A stretch of 64,000 bases of DNA from an uncultured Christensenellaceae bacterium (GTDB lineage: Bacteria; Bacillota; Clostridia; Christensenellales; Borkfalkiaceae), in contig CAJULO010000001.1 in assembly GCA_910586945.1 (NCBI GenBank), positions 176,997 through 240,996 on the forward strand, in the 5' to 3' direction. Of the stretch, positions 8,279 to 18,600 are shown piece by piece. Made by a program: the position numbers and the translations under genes. The notes under the pieces are model-generated. The model had not been told where the DNA came from. It was given only the letters and a program-made list of their open reading frames with translations, and did no database searches. Every line of letters starts with the position of its first letter. Position 1 is the first letter of the stretch.

Positions 8279-10084
8279 ATGATTGATATTGAAGAAAAGT
8301 TAAAAATTTTACCAGAAAATTCTGGAGTTTATATTATGTTGGATGAAAATCAACATGTCATTTATGTTGGTAAAGCACGCATTTTAAAAAATAGAGTACG
8401 ACAATATTTTCATTCTACGCATAAAAGTGAAAAAGTTGCACAAATGGTGCAGCACATTCACGACTTTTATTATATTATCACAAAAACAGAACTTGATGCT
8501 CTTATTTTAGAAAATAATTTAATAAAAAAATACAAGCCTAAATACAATATATTATTAAAGGATGATAAAACTTATCCTTATATTGCCGTGGATTTGACAG
8601 AAGACTATCCTAGTTTTACCATAACGCGTACGCTAAAAAAAGGTAAGCGTTATTTTGGACCTTATATGGCAGGCGTCCGCGTAAAAGAAATTTTAGATAT
8701 TTTAAGTGTTGCTTTTGAAGTAAGAACTTGTAAAATTGAAATTACAAAAAAAGCAAAAAGAGCATGCTTATTATATCATATTCATCGTTGCCTAGCACCA
8801 TGTGCACATTATACTACGCATGAAGCATATATACAACGTGTAAAAGAGGCAATTGCTTTTTTAGAAGGAGAAGATAGACAAGTACAAAAGGGTTTGCAAG
8901 AAAAAATGTTATTGTATGCACAACAAGAAGAGTTTGAATTAGCTTTAGAATGTAAAGAGCGTCTTGTAATGCTTGAAAATTTATCATCCAAAAGAATTAC
9001 AACGCTTGGTCGTGATGTTTCATTTGATGTATTAGCATATGTTAGCAATCATTTATATGCAGCAATTAATATTTTAATGGTGCGTCATGGTATTATGCAA
9101 GGGAGTGCAACATTTGCTGTTGAAAATGCAAGTGATGATACTGAGGCATTAACTTCCTTTATTACACAGTACTATACCAGACATGAATTGCCAAAAGAGC
9201 TAATTGTACAAGATTTTTGTGAAAGTACACTTTTACAAAAATACCTAACAGATTTAGGAAAGGGACAACGGATAATTACCATACCAAAAATCGGAATAAA
9301 AAAACAGTTGCTTGATATGTCCTTTGAAAATGCCAATAATTATTTATTGAGTAATTTAGAAAAGTTAAAGCATAAAGAAGATAGAACAATTCATGCATGT
9401 GAAAGATTGCAACAAATTCTTGCTTTAAAACGCTATCCCAAGCGTATGGAGTGTTATGATATATCCAATATTAGTGGAGTAGATAAAGTTGGTTCAATGG
9501 TTGTATTTGACAATGGCGAACCAGATAAAAAAAGTTATCGTCGTTTTAAAATAAAGACGGTAGAAGGTGCTAATGATTTTGCAAGTTTGCAAGAAGTATT
9601 AAAGAGAAGACTATCAAAATTAGGAACAATAGAGGAAAGTAAATTTCCTAAACCAGATTTAATTATAATTGATGGTGGTAAAGGTCAATTGTCATCAGTG
9701 CAGGAAATTTTTAAGGCAATGCAAATTGATGATATTGAACTTATCTCTCTTGCAAAGCGTGAAGAGGAGATTTTTACAATTTATAGTAAAGAGAGTATTC
9801 AACTCAGTAAAAGAGATTATTGTCTCCAGATGCTACAACATATTCGAGATGAAGCGCATCGATTTGCTATTACCTTTTTTAGAAATATTCATAATAAAAA
9901 ATCCTTAAAGTCTATCTTAGAAGAAGTACACGGATTAGGCAAAGTGAAAATAGAGCAGCTTTTACAAACTTTTGGTAATATTGATAAAATATTAAAGGCG
10001 ACTCCTGAAGAGTTAGCAAGCGTAGAAGGCATAGGACAACATTTGGCAATCATCATAAAAAAACATTTGGAGGAAAAGTTATAA
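8279..10084 (+). CDS. uvrC: Excinuclease ABC subunit C
   Basis: Nucleotide excision repair nuclease, 601 residues (family about 600). Domains in order: GIY-YIG nuclease (SGVYIMLDENQHVIYVGKA, residues about 16-35) for the 3' incision, the iron-sulfur-type cysteine cluster ACLLYHIHRCLAPC (about 160-175), the UvrBC helical hairpin (about 200-235), the RNase H-like 5' nuclease (CYDISNISG at about 394 and LIIIDGGKGQ at about 461), and tandem helix-hairpin-helix motifs at the end. It works with UvrA and UvrB, which are not in the window. The ribosome site is weak (AAGAAG). Its stop overlaps the next ATG by one base. Confidence 0.97.
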   Translation: MIDIEEKLKILPENSGVYIMLDENQHVIYVGKARILKNRVRQYFHSTHKSEKVAQMVQHIHDFYYIITKTELDALILENNLIKKYKPKYNILLKDDKTYPYIAVDLTEDYPSFTITRTLKKGKRYFGPYMAGVRVKEILDILSVAFEVRTCKIEITKKAKRACLLYHIHRCLAPCAHYTTHEAYIQRVKEAIAFLEGEDRQVQKGLQEKMLLYAQQEEFELALECKERLVMLENLSSKRITTLGRDVSFDVLAYVSNHLYAAINILMVRHGIMQGSATFAVENASDDTEALTSFITQYYTRHELPKELIVQDFCESTLLQKYLTDLGKGQRIITIPKIGIKKQLLDMSFENANNYLLSNLEKLKHKEDRTIHACERLQQILALKRYPKRMECYDISNISGVDKVGSMVVFDNGEPDKKSYRRFKIKTVEGANDFASLQEVLKRRLSKLGTIEESKFPKPDLIIIDGGKGQLSSVQEIFKAMQIDDIELISLAKREEEIFTIYSKESIQLSKRDYCLQMLQHIRDEAHRFAITFFRNIHNKKSLKSILEEVHGLGKVKIEQLLQTFGNIDKILKATPEELASVEGIGQHLAIIIKKHLEEKL

Positions 10085-10902
10085 TGCAATACAAATTGTT
10101 AGTGTCAGATTTTGATGGCACTATATTTAGTAAAGAGCAAGGTATTCGTCAAGAAGATGTGCAGGCTGTACACAGATATATTTCTAATGGTGGTCTATTT
10201 GCCTTTTGTACGGGTAGAATGTTTTCCGGTATTTTACCATTTGCACAAGCAATGGGATTAAAAGGTATTCTCGCGGCAAGTCAAGGAGCAGTTATTGCTG
10301 ATATTGAAACTGGTAAACGCTTTGTAGATGCAAGAATTGAACATAATTTAGCAATTGAGGTTGCTCGCTTTTTTCAAAGTTTTGGACCAAAGAGTCATAT
10401 TCATGTCTATGATGGGGAAGAGCTTTATATCAATCAAGATAATGAACAGCGTAAAAATTATGAAGCTGGCTGTCAAATTTCCTCTATCTTGACAGATTTT
10501 GATATTGCAAAACAAATTGAAGAAAAAAAGATTTCTCCAAATAAAATCAATATATTTTGCAATCCAAAACAAAAGAGTGCGATTTTACAGCAGACGCAGG
10601 AAAAATTTAATGCAACTTGTTATGTTACAACAAGTTCACATAATTGGGTGGAAGTAAGTCCAAAAAATATTGATAAAGGCACTGCTTTACATTTTATTGC
10701 AAACTACTATAATGTTCCTATTGCACAAACAGTTGCCGTTGGCGATAATGAAAATGATTTTCCTATGATAATGCAAGCTGGTGTAGGTTGTGCGGTGGAA
10801 AATGCTACTGCAACAATCAAAAGCATTGCTAAATTTATTACAAAAAGCAATGTAAATGGTGGAGTTGCAGAGGTTATACATAGATTTTTTGAGGGGGAAT
10901 AA
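10084..10902 (+). CDS. Cof-type HAD-IIB phosphatase
   Basis: 272 residues. HAD motif I is LLVSDFDGTIFSK (D10, D12), the motif II Thr is in AFCTGRM, the motif III Lys is in PKNIDKG, and motif IV is VAVGDNENDFPMI; a C2 cap lies between motifs II and III. Relatives dephosphorylate sugar phosphates, flavin or pyridoxal phosphates; the substrate here is not predictable. The ATG overlaps the uvrC stop (TAATG), so it is co-translated with uvrC, and hprK follows one base after it. Confidence 0.9.
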   Translation: MQYKLLVSDFDGTIFSKEQGIRQEDVQAVHRYISNGGLFAFCTGRMFSGILPFAQAMGLKGILAASQGAVIADIETGKRFVDARIEHNLAIEVARFFQSFGPKSHIHVYDGEELYINQDNEQRKNYEAGCQISSILTDFDIAKQIEEKKISPNKINIFCNPKQKSAILQQTQEKFNATCYVTTSSHNWVEVSPKNIDKGTALHFIANYYNVPIAQTVAVGDNENDFPMIMQAGVGCAVENATATIKSIAKFITKSNVNGGVAEVIHRFFEGE

Positions 10903-10903
10903 A

Positions 10904-11836
10904 ATGGAAAAGACAGTAACAATTCCTTTACAAAAATTTTGCGAAGATAATGCTTTAGAAATTATTTGGGCAAATAGACAAAATATTTTTTTAACATCCT
11001 ATAGTATTACTCGACCAGGATTGGAACTTTCTGGATTTTTTGAGGGATTTGATTCTCGTAGAATTATTGTGTTAGGAAAAACAGAAGATTTATTTTTGAG
11101 TTCTATGGATGAAAAACTACAAAATGAAAGAATTAAAAAGTTGTTATCCTATAAAGAAATTCCCTGTATTATTGTTGCAAGAGATATGCCTATTACAAAT
11201 GCACTTAAGCAACAGGCAATAGAAGCAAATTGTCCAATATTGCGTTCTAAAAAAATAACATCTGTTTTAATGAATGACTTATTTTATTATTTAAATATAC
11301 TTTTAGCTCCACAGACGAATGTGCATGGTGTATTGATGGATGTTTCAGGAGTGGGCGTTCTTATCATAGGCAACAGTGGTATTGGTAAAAGTGAAACTGC
11401 AATTGAACTCATCAAGCGAGGACATAGACTTGTTACCGATGATAATGTTTTAATTAAAAGAATATCTAAAAGATTAGTGGGTTACGCGCCAGAGCGCATT
11501 CAGCATTTTTTAGAGCTTAGAGGCATAGGCATTATCAATGTGAAAGAAATGTATGGTAGCGGTAGTATTTTAATGCAAAAAGATGTAAAGCTTGTCATTG
11601 AACTTGAAGCTTGGCAAGCAGATAAAGAATATGAACGACTTGGAAATAAAACAATTTATCATGATATCTTAGGTGTAAAGGTGATGAAGTATATTATTCC
11701 TGTAAAACCGGGTAGAAATCTATCCATTATTATAGAATCTGCTACGCGTAACTATATAGCACAATCTTTTGGATATAATTCTGCACAAGATTTACTAGAA
11801 AAAACAATGATGCAATTCCAAGAAAAAAATTTTTAA
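10904..11836 (+). CDS. hprK: HPr kinase/phosphorylase
   Basis: 310 residues starting at ATG 10904 after a GAGGGGG ribosome site. Bifunctional enzyme that phosphorylates or dephosphorylates Ser46 of HPr, setting carbon catabolite repression. The N-terminal domain spans about 1-130; the catalytic domain has the conserved His-Gly (141-142), P-loop GNSGIGKSE (156-164), the LVTDD loop (177-181) and the family signature ELRGIGIINVKEMYG, all intact. It lies between a HAD phosphatase and a solute-binding-like protein, upstream of murB and PHP as in many Clostridia. Its presence implies a PTS and CcpA-type regulation elsewhere in the genome. Confidence 0.97.
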   Translation: MEKTVTIPLQKFCEDNALEIIWANRQNIFLTSYSITRPGLELSGFFEGFDSRRIIVLGKTEDLFLSSMDEKLQNERIKKLLSYKEIPCIIVARDMPITNALKQQAIEANCPILRSKKITSVLMNDLFYYLNILLAPQTNVHGVLMDVSGVGVLIIGNSGIGKSETAIELIKRGHRLVTDDNVLIKRISKRLVGYAPERIQHFLELRGIGIINVKEMYGSGSILMQKDVKLVIELEAWQADKEYERLGNKTIYHDILGVKVMKYIIPVKPGRNLSIIIESATRNYIAQSFGYNSAQDLLEKTMMQFQEKNF

Positions 11837-11900
11837 TAAAAAAGTTTAAAAACTATGAGAAATTAGTCTAATTTTCTTGCTCGTGACATATAGTAGAGCT

Positions 11901-12926
11901 ATGAAAAAGTTTCAAAAACTAAGGCTATTTTTACAGAAGAAAAGTTATATACTTTATACGACAATTGCATTTGCAATTGTCTTTTTTAGCTTATTTTTTA
12001 TTCATCCAAAATTAAAAACAAATACGCAAAATAGCTCTATGCGTTATAAAGGTGTATTACAAATTTGGAATATTGATAGTTTTGAAGGTGGTAAAGGTTC
12101 TAGGACAAGCTTTTTACAAAATGTAGCAAAAACTTTTGAAAAAAAACATCAAGGTGTATTTGTTTTAGTTATTACACATACCGTAAATAGTGCAAAGGAA
12201 GCTTTACAGAGAGGAGAAAGGCCGGATTTGTTATCCTATGGTACAAGCTGTGATTTTGTTGCTGATATTGCTCGTCCGATAGAAAATATTAGTTATAAAG
12301 CGGCAACAATGAGAGGAAAATGCTATGCATATCCGTGGGCAGTAGGGCAATATATGCTTATCAGTTTTGAAAATAATTTTGAAAATATTTTGCCAGAAAA
12401 TACTGTATTTTCATCCAATAAAAATGCACTTACAGTCGTTGCTGGTGTTGCAATGGGCTTAACTGGTAATTTTACTTTACAAGAAAGTACAACCGCATAT
12501 AATAATTTTGTCAATAAGAAATTTAAATATTTACTGGGTACACAACGGGATGTTGCTAGACTGATGAGTCGTAATCTTTCCTTTTATATACAGCCAATAA
12601 CCAATTTTTCAAACTTGCAACAGTATATTTCCATCACAACTGCAGATAAAGGGAGAATAGCAAGTTGTCAAAGTTACATTGAATTATTACTTTCGCAAGA
12701 GATACAAAAAAAATTGTCGCAAATTGGAATGATGAGTTTACAACACAATATCTATACTGCTGAACATCCACTGTATACTGTCGAACAAAATAAGCCACAC
12801 TGGACAATCTCCCCATTTTTAGATGCAGAGAAATTACAACAGCTGATAACGCTTGCTATGGAAGCGTTAAAGGGGGACAAAAATTTAGCACAAAATTTGC
12901 AAAAATTTTATATTCTATATTTGTAA
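11901..12926 (+). CDS. Membrane-anchored protein related to family 1 extracellular solute-binding proteins
   Basis: 341 residues from ATG 11901 (upstream in-frame TTG and GTG are alternatives; none has a good ribosome site). A hydrophobic segment at about residues 17-37 (ILYTTIAFAIVFFSLFF) lacks a lipobox Cys, so this is an uncleaved anchor rather than a lipoprotein. The mature part opens with LQIWNIDSFEGGKGSR, then FLQNVAKTFEKKHQGV, a strong match to sugar-type solute-binding proteins, and it keeps YPWAVGQYML in the hinge region. No permease or ATPase gene is adjacent; neighbours are hprK and murB. It may be a sensor or wall-associated protein instead of a transporter subunit (inference). 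Confidence 0.7.
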   Translation: MKKFQKLRLFLQKKSYILYTTIAFAIVFFSLFFIHPKLKTNTQNSSMRYKGVLQIWNIDSFEGGKGSRTSFLQNVAKTFEKKHQGVFVLVITHTVNSAKEALQRGERPDLLSYGTSCDFVADIARPIENISYKAATMRGKCYAYPWAVGQYMLISFENNFENILPENTVFSSNKNALTVVAGVAMGLTGNFTLQESTTAYNNFVNKKFKYLLGTQRDVARLMSRNLSFYIQPITNFSNLQQYISITTADKGRIASCQSYIELLLSQEIQKKLSQIGMMSLQHNIYTAEHPLYTVEQNKPHWTISPFLDAEKLQQLITLAMEALKGDKNLAQNLQKFYILYL

Positions 12927-12962
12927 AAAAGCATAAGATATGCTATAATAGGAGTAGAATTG

Positions 12963-13862
12963 ATGCAAAAATATTTTGACTATTTTCAAAATGAATATCC
13001 ACACATTTATGTAGAAAAAGATTTTGATTTTAAAAGACATACAACAATAGGTATTGGTGGACTTTCTCCGCTTGCAGTTTTCCCGCAAAATTGTGATGAA
13101 TTAAAAAGTATTCTCCAGTATTGTTTCAAGCATTCTATGCCATACTATCCTCTAGGGAAGGGTTCCAACCTTTTAGTGGCAGATAATGGATTTAACGGTT
13201 TTGTAATTGTGACGAGTAGAATGCAATCGGTATGTTTAAAGGAAAATTATCTTTATGCTGAAGCGGGTTTGTCACTAACAAAATTAGTGCAATTTGCAAA
13301 AGCACATAGTTTTGATGGATATGTGCCACTACTTGGTTTTCCGGCAACTGTTGGTGGAGCTATCTATATGAATGCAGGTATACAAACTGGTCATATGGGA
13401 GATATAGTACACGAAGTCTATGCAATGGATAGAGCGGGTAATGTGCAAGTTTTTCAGAAGGAAGATTGTAAATTTGCTTATAAAAATACAGTTTTTATGC
13501 AAAATAAAGCGGTAATATTTGCTGCTTTATTGCAGACGAAAAAGATAGATTTAGCTGTAATAGAGAAAGCCATTGTAGCGCGAAAACAAGAGAGAGCAAC
13601 TTTGCCAAAAGAGCGAAGTATGGGATGTGTTTTTAAAAATTTTGAAGATGTACCTGCGGGACAACTCATTGACCTTGCTGGTTGTAAAGGACTTCAGATT
13701 GGTGGAGCAAAAGTATCTACAGAACATGCAAATTTTATTGTCAACATGGGGAGTGCTACGGCACAAGATGTACGGCAACTAATTGCTATTCTCAAAGAAA
13801 GAGTTTATAATAAATTTAAACGACAATTAAAGGAAGAAATAGAATACTTAGGAGATTTTTAA
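12963..13862 (+). CDS. murB: UDP-N-acetylenolpyruvoylglucosamine reductase
   Basis: 299 residues from ATG 12963 (AGGAG at 12950-12954, 8-bp spacing; the TTG at 12960 is too close). NADPH-dependent FAD enzyme that makes UDP-MurNAc. FAD-domain motifs HTTIGIGG (26-33), LGKGSNLLV (64-72) and GFPATVGGAIYMNAG (125-139) are present. The region that normally reads GSxF with the catalytic proton-donor Ser reads MGCVFKN here, placing Cys222 at that position. A -10 TATAAT (12944-12949) with TTGTAA 17 bp upstream may be a promoter, but it would start only about 7 nt before the ATG. The PHP gene follows with no gap. Confidence 0.95.
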   Translation: MQKYFDYFQNEYPHIYVEKDFDFKRHTTIGIGGLSPLAVFPQNCDELKSILQYCFKHSMPYYPLGKGSNLLVADNGFNGFVIVTSRMQSVCLKENYLYAEAGLSLTKLVQFAKAHSFDGYVPLLGFPATVGGAIYMNAGIQTGHMGDIVHEVYAMDRAGNVQVFQKEDCKFAYKNTVFMQNKAVIFAALLQTKKIDLAVIEKAIVARKQERATLPKERSMGCVFKNFEDVPAGQLIDLAGCKGLQIGGAKVSTEHANFIVNMGSATAQDVRQLIAILKERVYNKFKRQLKEEIEYLGDF

Positions 13863-14642
13863 ATGAAGATAAATTTGACGGCAGATTACCATACACATAC
13901 AATCTATAGTCATGGCAAAGGAACAGTGCTTGAAAATGCTATGAAAGCTAAGGAACTAGGTCTAAAACAGATAGGCATAAGTGACCATGGTTTTGCACAA
14001 CTCGCATTTGGATTGCGTCATAAAAAATTGCCGCAATTGATTGCAGATTGTAAGGAGGCATCTAAAAAAACTGGTCTTGATGTTTTAGTCGGTATTGAGT
14101 CAAATTTATGTGGGGAAGATGGGACTACTGATTTAACGGAAGTAGATTATCCTTATTTTGATATCTATCTTATGGGTATCCATATGTTTGTCAATTTTGA
14201 TAAGTTTAAAGATATGCGTAAGATTATGTTTTCTAGCTATTTACAGACGCTTATGAAAAGAGAAGGTTCAAAAAAATTAAAAGATTATACAACAAAGGCA
14301 CTCATCAATAGTATTCAAAAAAATCCTATTGATGTCATCACACATTTAAATTTTATATCTTTTTGTTATGTAGAAGAAGTGGCAAAAGTGGCAAGAGATT
14401 ATGGCACTTATATTGAATTGAATGCAAAAAAAGTGCATATGACAGATGAAGAACTCTATAAAGTTTGTCAAACTGGAGTACGCTTTGTGGTGGATAGTGA
14501 TGCACATAGCATTGACAGAGTCGGCGAAGTTGCACTTGTAGAAACTATGCTCGATAGAGTAAATATTCCACTAGATAGAATTGATAATATTGACGGTAGA
14601 CTACCAAATTTTAGATTTAAAGCATATAAGGAAAGAATGTAG
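13863..14642 (+). CDS. PHP-domain metal-dependent phosphoesterase
   Basis: 259 residues. The PHP fold is shown by DYHTHTIYSHGKGT (metal-binding HxH), SDHGF, a glutamate in GIESN, HLNF and the DSDAHS motif near the C-terminus, so all four PHP motifs are present. It is of the YcdX type, whose members have phosphatase activity on small substrates. The ATG directly abuts the murB stop, and whiA begins one base after its stop. The murB-PHP-whiA order is a known clostridial arrangement, which supports the call but not a specific substrate. Confidence 0.9.
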   Translation: MKINLTADYHTHTIYSHGKGTVLENAMKAKELGLKQIGISDHGFAQLAFGLRHKKLPQLIADCKEASKKTGLDVLVGIESNLCGEDGTTDLTEVDYPYFDIYLMGIHMFVNFDKFKDMRKIMFSSYLQTLMKREGSKKLKDYTTKALINSIQKNPIDVITHLNFISFCYVEEVAKVARDYGTYIELNAKKVHMTDEELYKVCQTGVRFVVDSDAHSIDRVGEVALVETMLDRVNIPLDRIDNIDGRLPNFRFKAYKERM

Positions 14643-14643
14643 C

Positions 14644-15600
14644 GTGTACAAATTGCAGAGTAATTTTACAACTGAACTTAAAAAAGAGCTTTTAAAAAAT
14701 AGGGAGAAAACGCTCTATTGTACAATGGCACAGATAGCTGGGTTTTTGCAGACAACAGCACAAATTATAGAAAAAAAAGGAGAGTATGGCTTTCAATTCA
14801 TGACGGAAAGCGAAATACTTGCCGAATATTTTTTAGAACAAATTGAAGATACTTTTCAAGTACAATTACAGATAGTTGAAGCGAAAATTGATAAGAGAAA
14901 TGGTAGAGAACGACTTATATTTCAAGCACTTTCAACAAAATCACTAGAGATGTTAAAAAGATTGGATTTACTTTCATACAAGGAAAATCTGCCACAAGAT
15001 ACATTACAATTTCCAGCCAACTTGTTGTTAGATGCTTGTTGTAAAAAGGCATATATTTTAGGTGTGTTTTTAGGTAGTGGAAGCTGTAGTTTACCGACCT
15101 CTAAAAGTAATGGATATCATTTGGAGTTTGTTTTCTATCATAAAGATATCGCAGATTGTTTTGTAAATTTATTGACCTCTTGTGATATATTATCCAGACA
15201 GATTGAACGCAAAAATAGTATAGTTGTCTACATAAAAAGTAGAGAGAGTATCTGTGATTTTTTAGCTTTTTTAGAAGCTAGATTATCTCAGAAAAAATTT
15301 GATGAAATTGCACAAATAAGAGATACCAACAATCAAATCAATCGTTGGACAAATTGTAAACTTGGAAATATGGATAAAACAATTACTGCTTCCATTCAAC
15401 AGATACAAGCAATTGAAAGAATTGATAAAGCGATAGGTCTCAATACACTTGATGCTGTATTATTAGAAGTTGCAATTGCCAGATTGCAGGATAAAAATTG
15501 CAGTATGCAAGAATTAGCGAATCATTTAAAAATTACAAAAAGTTGTTTGAACCATAGAATGCGCAAGTTGTTACAAATTGCAAAAGAATATGCTAAATAG
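14644..15600 (+). CDS. whiA: DNA-binding protein WhiA
   Basis: 318 residues from GTG 14644 (AAGGAAAG upstream at about 14628); longer frames would run back through the PHP gene. WhiA combines a degenerate LAGLIDADG homing-endonuclease fold (YILGVFLGSGSCS, about residue 140, LEFVFYHKDIADCF) with a C-terminal helix-turn-helix (LLEVAIARLQDK, LANHLKITKSCLNHRMRKL). In Gram-positives it affects sporulation in actinomycetes and cell division or chromosome segregation in Bacillus. The rapZ and yvcK genes that usually precede it are absent, so PHP is its direct neighbour; dnaE follows. Confidence 0.95.
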   Translation: MYKLQSNFTTELKKELLKNREKTLYCTMAQIAGFLQTTAQIIEKKGEYGFQFMTESEILAEYFLEQIEDTFQVQLQIVEAKIDKRNGRERLIFQALSTKSLEMLKRLDLLSYKENLPQDTLQFPANLLLDACCKKAYILGVFLGSGSCSLPTSKSNGYHLEFVFYHKDIADCFVNLLTSCDILSRQIERKNSIVVYIKSRESICDFLAFLEARLSQKKFDEIAQIRDTNNQINRWTNCKLGNMDKTITASIQQIQAIERIDKAIGLNTLDAVLLEVAIARLQDKNCSMQELANHLKITKSCLNHRMRKLLQIAKEYAK

Positions 15601-15629
15601 CATAAATATAACGATAAAAGGACTGTTTT

Positions 15630-18600
15630 ATGTCAAAATTCGTACATTTACATTTACATACAGAATATAGCTTATTGGATGGGGCTTGTAAAGTAAAAGA
15701 GCTTATTAACCACTGTGTACAAAATAATATACATGCTGTTGCTGTAACTGACCACGGGAATATGTATGCATCACTGTATTTTGCAGAAGAGTGCCGGAAG
15801 AAAAAGATTCAAGCAATTATTGGTTGTGAAATGTATTTGACTAGAGATTATTTAACTAGAAATGCCAGTGATGAGTTTGACCATTTAATTTTACTAGCTA
15901 AAAATAAAAAAGGTTTTAAAAACTTGGTAAAGTTGAATTCCATTGCTTTTGTTGATGGATTTTACTATAAACCTAGAGTGGATTATACTCTTTTAAAGCA
16001 ATATGCAGATGGAATTATCTGTCTATCAGCTTGTCTTGCAGGACGAATTTCTAAATTGCTTTTGCGCGACCAATATGATGCAGCAAAAGAATTTGCCTTG
16101 CAAATGCAGTCTATTTTTAAAGATGATTTTTATATTGAATTACAAGACCATGGATTGCTAGAACAAAAAAGAATATTGCCGCAACTGATACAGATTGCTA
16201 AGGAATGTAATATTCCTGTTGTAGCGACAAATGATGTGCATTACATAGAAAAAAATGATTGGGAAATGCAAGATGTTTTAATGTGCATACAAATGAAAAA
16301 GGTATTAGATGACCCCACGCGTATGAAGTTTGACAACCATGAAATGTACTTTAAGAGCTATGAAGAAATGGCTAAAATTTTTGACTACATTCCAGAAGCA
16401 ATAGAAAATACTGTAAAGATTGCACAAAAGTGTGCTCAAGAAGATTGTTTTGATTTAAATGATAAAGGTGAACCCATTAAAGATAAGACACTTATTCCAC
16501 AATTTGTACCAGAGGATGGAACACATCCAGATGAATATTTGCGTAAAATTACTTGGGAAGGGCTTAAAAAACGCTATACAACGCTTGATGAAACAATACA
16601 AAGTCGTGCAGAGTTCGAACTCAATATTATTATTAGCATGGGATTTGCCGAATACTATTTAATTGTTATGGATTTTATTCGTTGGGCGAAGGAAAAAGAT
16701 ATACCTGTGGGACCGGGTAGAGGTAGTGGTGCAGCGAGTATTGTCGCCTATGCTATAGGCATAACAGATATTGACCCAATAGAATATGACTTATTCTTTG
16801 AACGTTTTTTAAATCCAGAGCGGGTAACAATGCCAGACTTTGATATAGATTTTTGTAACGAAAGACGGGGAGAAGTAATTGAATATGTACGCCATAAATA
16901 TCATCCTGAAAATGTGGCACAGATTGTAACTTTTGGAACACTTGCTCCAAAAGCGGCAGTGAAAGATGTGGGAAGAGTTTATCGCGTCCCCTATGCAGAA
17001 ATGGATAGAGTAACTAAATTGATGGAGTCTGGAACTAGTATTGCTGAACAACTAGGTGTTGCAATGATAGAGCTAAAAGAGCAACTTGTAACTGCTGATA
17101 AAGAACAAAAAAAGATACTACAACAAAAAATAGAAGAGATAAGTAAAAAACAGAATAAAGATTTTTATCAAATTTACTGTGAAGATGAACGGATAAAAAA
17201 GACAATAGATATGGCAATGCGTCTTGAAGGTATGCCAAGAAATACATCTATGCATGCTGCTGGAGTTGTAATTTGTCGTTCACCGATTGCCGATAATATT
17301 CCACTTTCACGCAACGGCGAAGATGTTACTACACAGTTTGATATGAAAGAAGTGGAATCTATTGGTATGTTAAAGATGGACTTTTTAGCACTAACAACTC
17401 TAACAGATATTAAAAAAGCATGCCAATATATAAAAGAAAATACAGGGAAGGTCATTGATTGGAGCGAGATAGGTGAAGGCAATAAAAAGGCGTACGAACT
17501 CATTGCAGATGGAGATACAGATGCCGTATTTCAGTTAGAACAAAACGGTATGAAACAATTTATGCGGGAGCTAAAACCGGACTGTCTAGAAGATATTATT
17601 GCTGGAGTATCTCTCTATAGACCAGGACCTATGGCATATATACCAACCTATATTCAAAATAAACAAAATCCTGAAAATGTACAGTATATAACACCTATGT
17701 TAGAAAGCATTTTAAAGGTCACATATGGAGTAATAGTTTATCAAGAACAAGTAATGCAAATCTTTCAGGATATGGCAGGATTTTCTCTAGGGCAAGCAGA
17801 TTTAGTGCGTCGTGCTATGGGTAAAAAAGATAGAGCTGAACTTATGGCACAAAAGGAAAAGTTTATTTTTGGCAATAAAGATAAGGGTGGAGATATTGAT
17901 GGAGCTGTCAATCGCGGTGTTCCTGTTGAAGTTGCTGAAAAGATATTTAAAGATATGGAAAGTTTTGCAAGTTATGCATTTAATAAAGCACATGCTGCAT
18001 GTTATGCTGTACTTGCCTATAGAACGGCATATTTAAAAAAATATTATACTAAAGAATTTTTGGCAGCGGTACTCAATAATAGAATTGAAAAAATTGAAGA
18101 AATTGCTAAATATATTGCCTATATGAAGGATAAAAACATTCCAATTTTACCACCGGACATCAATCAAAGCAAAATCTATTTTGCTGCTTTACCAAAGGGT
18201 ATTCGTTTTGGCTTAAATGCACTAAAGGGGATAGGACTTGGCATTGCAGAAAAAATTATTGAAGAACGGGAACAGAATGGATTATACAAAAATTTTGCAG
18301 ACTTTTTATTCCGCAATGCTGAAATACTAAATAAAAAGGTACTTGAAAGTTTAATTTTAGGTGGATGTTTTGATTCTATGAAGATACATCGTGCACAGTT
18401 ACTTGCAGTTTACGATGCAGAACATACCAGAGCAACAAAAATTAAGAAACAGCAGATAAGTCAACAATTAAATTTATTTGGCGATATTATTCAGGAAGAG
18501 GTGCAAGCAATTGACTATCCAAATATTCCAGAACTGGAACAACATACAAAACTTGCGAAAGAAAAGGCAGTACTTGGTGTCTATGTCAGTGGGCATCCAA

